DNA of 15,579 bases from an uncultured Gammaproteobacteria bacterium (GTDB taxonomy: Bacteria > Pseudomonadota > Gammaproteobacteria > Rariloculales > Rariloculaceae): contig CAMPKU010000091.1 of assembly GCA_946887385.1 (NCBI GenBank), positions 1 through 15,579 on the forward strand. The letters are read 5' to 3'. Below are positions 14,337-15,579 of the stretch, one piece after another (position 1 is the stretch's first letter; every line of letters starts with the position of its first letter). Below the pieces are notes generated by a model that saw only the letters and a program-made list of their open reading frames with translations, made no database searches and was not told the origin of the DNA. The position numbers and the translations under genes are program-made.

Positions 14337-15579
14337 CTAGTTGCCCCCGACGACAACTCGGCCGCCCTTGACGACGACGTCCACGTCGAGCAGCGCGTCC
14401 TCGTCGAGCAGCGGATCGCTGCCCAAGATCACGATGTCGGCGGCCTTGCCGGCCTCGAGCGTGCCTAAGTCGTCGCCGCGGCCGCTGGCGATCGCGGCGT
14501 TGCGCGTCATGATCGGAATCAAATCCTCGTTCGAGAACACCAGCGAGAGCGGGCGCAGCTCGTGCGCCAGCGAGTCGCGCGGCGTCCAGCTCGTGTCCGT
14601 GCCGTAGGCGTAGGTGATGCCGGCTTGGAACAGCAGCCGCCCGTTCACGGGACCTTGGCCAGCGCTCGACAGCGTCTCGAACGGAAATTGCTGACGGTCG
14701 CGGAACAGCGGCATGTTCGCGTCATTGAAGTACGGCACGAACACGCCTAGCGTCGAAATCATCGGAATGTCCGCATCGACGATTTTCTTGGCTGTGGCTT
14801 CGTCGAGCTGGCCGATGTGCGGCGTGTGCACGAGAACGTCGGTGCCGGCCTCGACGGCGGCGAGCGTGTCGATGACGGAAACGGCGTGCGTGATGCTGAG
14901 CAGCCCGAGCCGCTCGGCTTCGTCGGCGATCAGCTTCAGCGTGGCAGTCTCGGGGCCGTTGCGCGTGACGATGATCAGCGTCTTGATGGCGTCGTGGCCG
15001 CGTTCGGCCGCTGCGCGCACGGCGGCCAAGGATTCTTCGGGCGGAATACCGGGCGCCGTGGGGCCGGGTCGGTCCGGCGAGCGCGACGGGTCGGTGCGCG
15101 CCGGATCGGCGCCGCCGCCGCCGAGCGCGGCGCGCGAGAGCGGCAGGAACGCCGCCGAGATGATGCGGGGGCCCACCGTTTCGCCGCTCTCGGTGCGGCG
15201 GCGGAGCTCGAGAATCTGCTCCGGCGCGTCGATGGCGGAGAACACGGTGGTGAAGCCGGCCTGAAGATACTCGCGCATGTTCGCGGCGGATTCATCGGCG
15301 AGCCAGCGCACGGGGTCGCCTTGAATGACGTGCCGATGGGCGTCGATGAAGCCGGGCATCACGGTGCGGCCGCCGGCGTCGATGCGCACGGCGTTCGCGG
15401 GCGCGTTGCCGGCGTTGGCGCCGACGCTGACGATTCGGCCTTCACGCACGACGACGGTACCGCGCTCGATCTCGGCGCCCGTGCCGTCGAGGATGCGCGC
15501 GTTGCTGATCACGAGATCTTGGGCAGCGGCCGGCAGCGCAAAGGCGGCGCTCGCCAGCAGGGCGAGTCCGCAGCCCGTC
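14337..15579 (-). CDS. Exported metal-dependent amidohydrolase, 5' end beyond window
   Basis: About 413 residues are visible. The frame stays open through the right edge: before the GTG at 15512 it reads LALLASAAFALPAAAQDL, the hydrophobic core and AxA-Q cleavage site of a signal peptide. The true start therefore lies outside the window and 15512 is an internal valine. The mature protein has the amidohydrolase pattern: a beta-sandwich strand ISNARILDGTG, then TVMPGFIDAHRH with the HxH metal ligands (coded at 15330-15338), a likely bridging Lys in DAIKTLI, His residues in SITHAVSV and LVHTPHIG, and the catalytic Asp in YGTDTSW. The C-terminal strands end in IVILGSDPLLDEDALLDVDV. This matches imidazolonepropionase-like or prolidase-like exported amidohydrolases, which cleave cyclic amides or dipeptides; the substrate is unknown. 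The DUF4159 gene follows 10 nt after its stop. Confidence 0.92.
   Translation of the reverse strand, partial: TGCGLALLASAAFALPAAAQDLVISNARILDGTGAEIERGTVVVREGRIVSVGANAGNAPANAVRIDAGGRTVMPGFIDAHRHVIQGDPVRWLADESAANMREYLQAGFTTVFSAIDAPEQILELRRRTESGETVGPRIISAAFLPLSRAALGGGGADPARTDPSRSPDRPGPTAPGIPPEESLAAVRAAAERGHDAIKTLIIVTRNGPETATLKLIADEAERLGLLSITHAVSVIDTLAAVEAGTDVLVHTPHIGQLDEATAKKIVDADIPMISTLGVFVPYFNDANMPLFRDRQQFPFETLSSAGQGPVNGRLLFQAGITYAYGTDTSWTPRDSLAHELRPLSLVFSNEDLIPIMTRNAAIASGRGDDLGTLEAGKAADIVILGSDPLLDEDALLDVDVVVKGGRVVVGGN

Noticed and set aside
15512..15514. GTG near 15512 as start of the amidohydrolase
   Set aside because: The frame continues upstream into a convincing signal peptide that reaches the window edge, so this is an internal valine.

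Overview
The window is GC-rich, densely coding bacterial DNA with no RNA genes, insertion sequences or CRISPR that I can see. The mix of genes (short-form gnd with zwf, an exported PQQ quinohaemoprotein, a DUF1592-type cytochrome with a DUF1552 protein and a periplasmic ankyrin protein, and an orphan FtsX/MacB-type permease) suggests an environmental Gram-negative. An uncultured Gammaproteobacterium (Steroidobacterales/Woeseiales-like) or an Acidobacteriota member would fit. That placement is inference from gene content only; no phylogenetic marker is present.

Layout. (1) Positions 1-1517, minus strand: a pentose-phosphate operon, gnd then zwf, 2 nt apart; zwf runs off the left edge. (2) 1518-1626: a divergent intergenic region with a strong ribosome site for the next gene. 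(3) 1627-3735, plus: a secreted PQQ dehydrogenase fused to a C-terminal cytochrome c domain. (4) 3736-3903: an AT-richer spacer with a promoter-like -10 box and an inverted repeat. (5) 3904-10242, plus: a tight four-gene run (gaps of 10, 11 and 3 nt) encoding a Tat-exported metallo-beta-lactamase-fold hydrolase, a di-haem DUF1587/1595/1592/1588/1585 lipoprotein, a Tat-exported DUF1552 protein and a periplasmic ankyrin-repeat protein. (6) 10310-12751, plus: an eight-helix orphan ABC-type permease (ADOP/MacB-FtsX class). (7) 12928-13406, plus: two small co-directional genes of unknown function. (8) 13502-15579, minus: an exported amidohydrolase, open at the right edge, followed 10 nt downstream by a DUF4159 protein.

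How the genes may work together. Every product of blocks 3 and 5 carries an export signal, and together they carry three CxxCH haem sites. The simplest reading is a periplasmic oxidation module: a PQQ enzyme oxidises an alcohol or sugar, electrons pass to c-type haems, and a metallo-hydrolase and a DUF1552 protein act on the substrate or on partner proteins. The substrate is unknown and the grouping is inferred from gene order. The block 8 pair (signal-peptide amidohydrolase plus DUF4159) is a second exported hydrolytic unit and need not be linked to the first.
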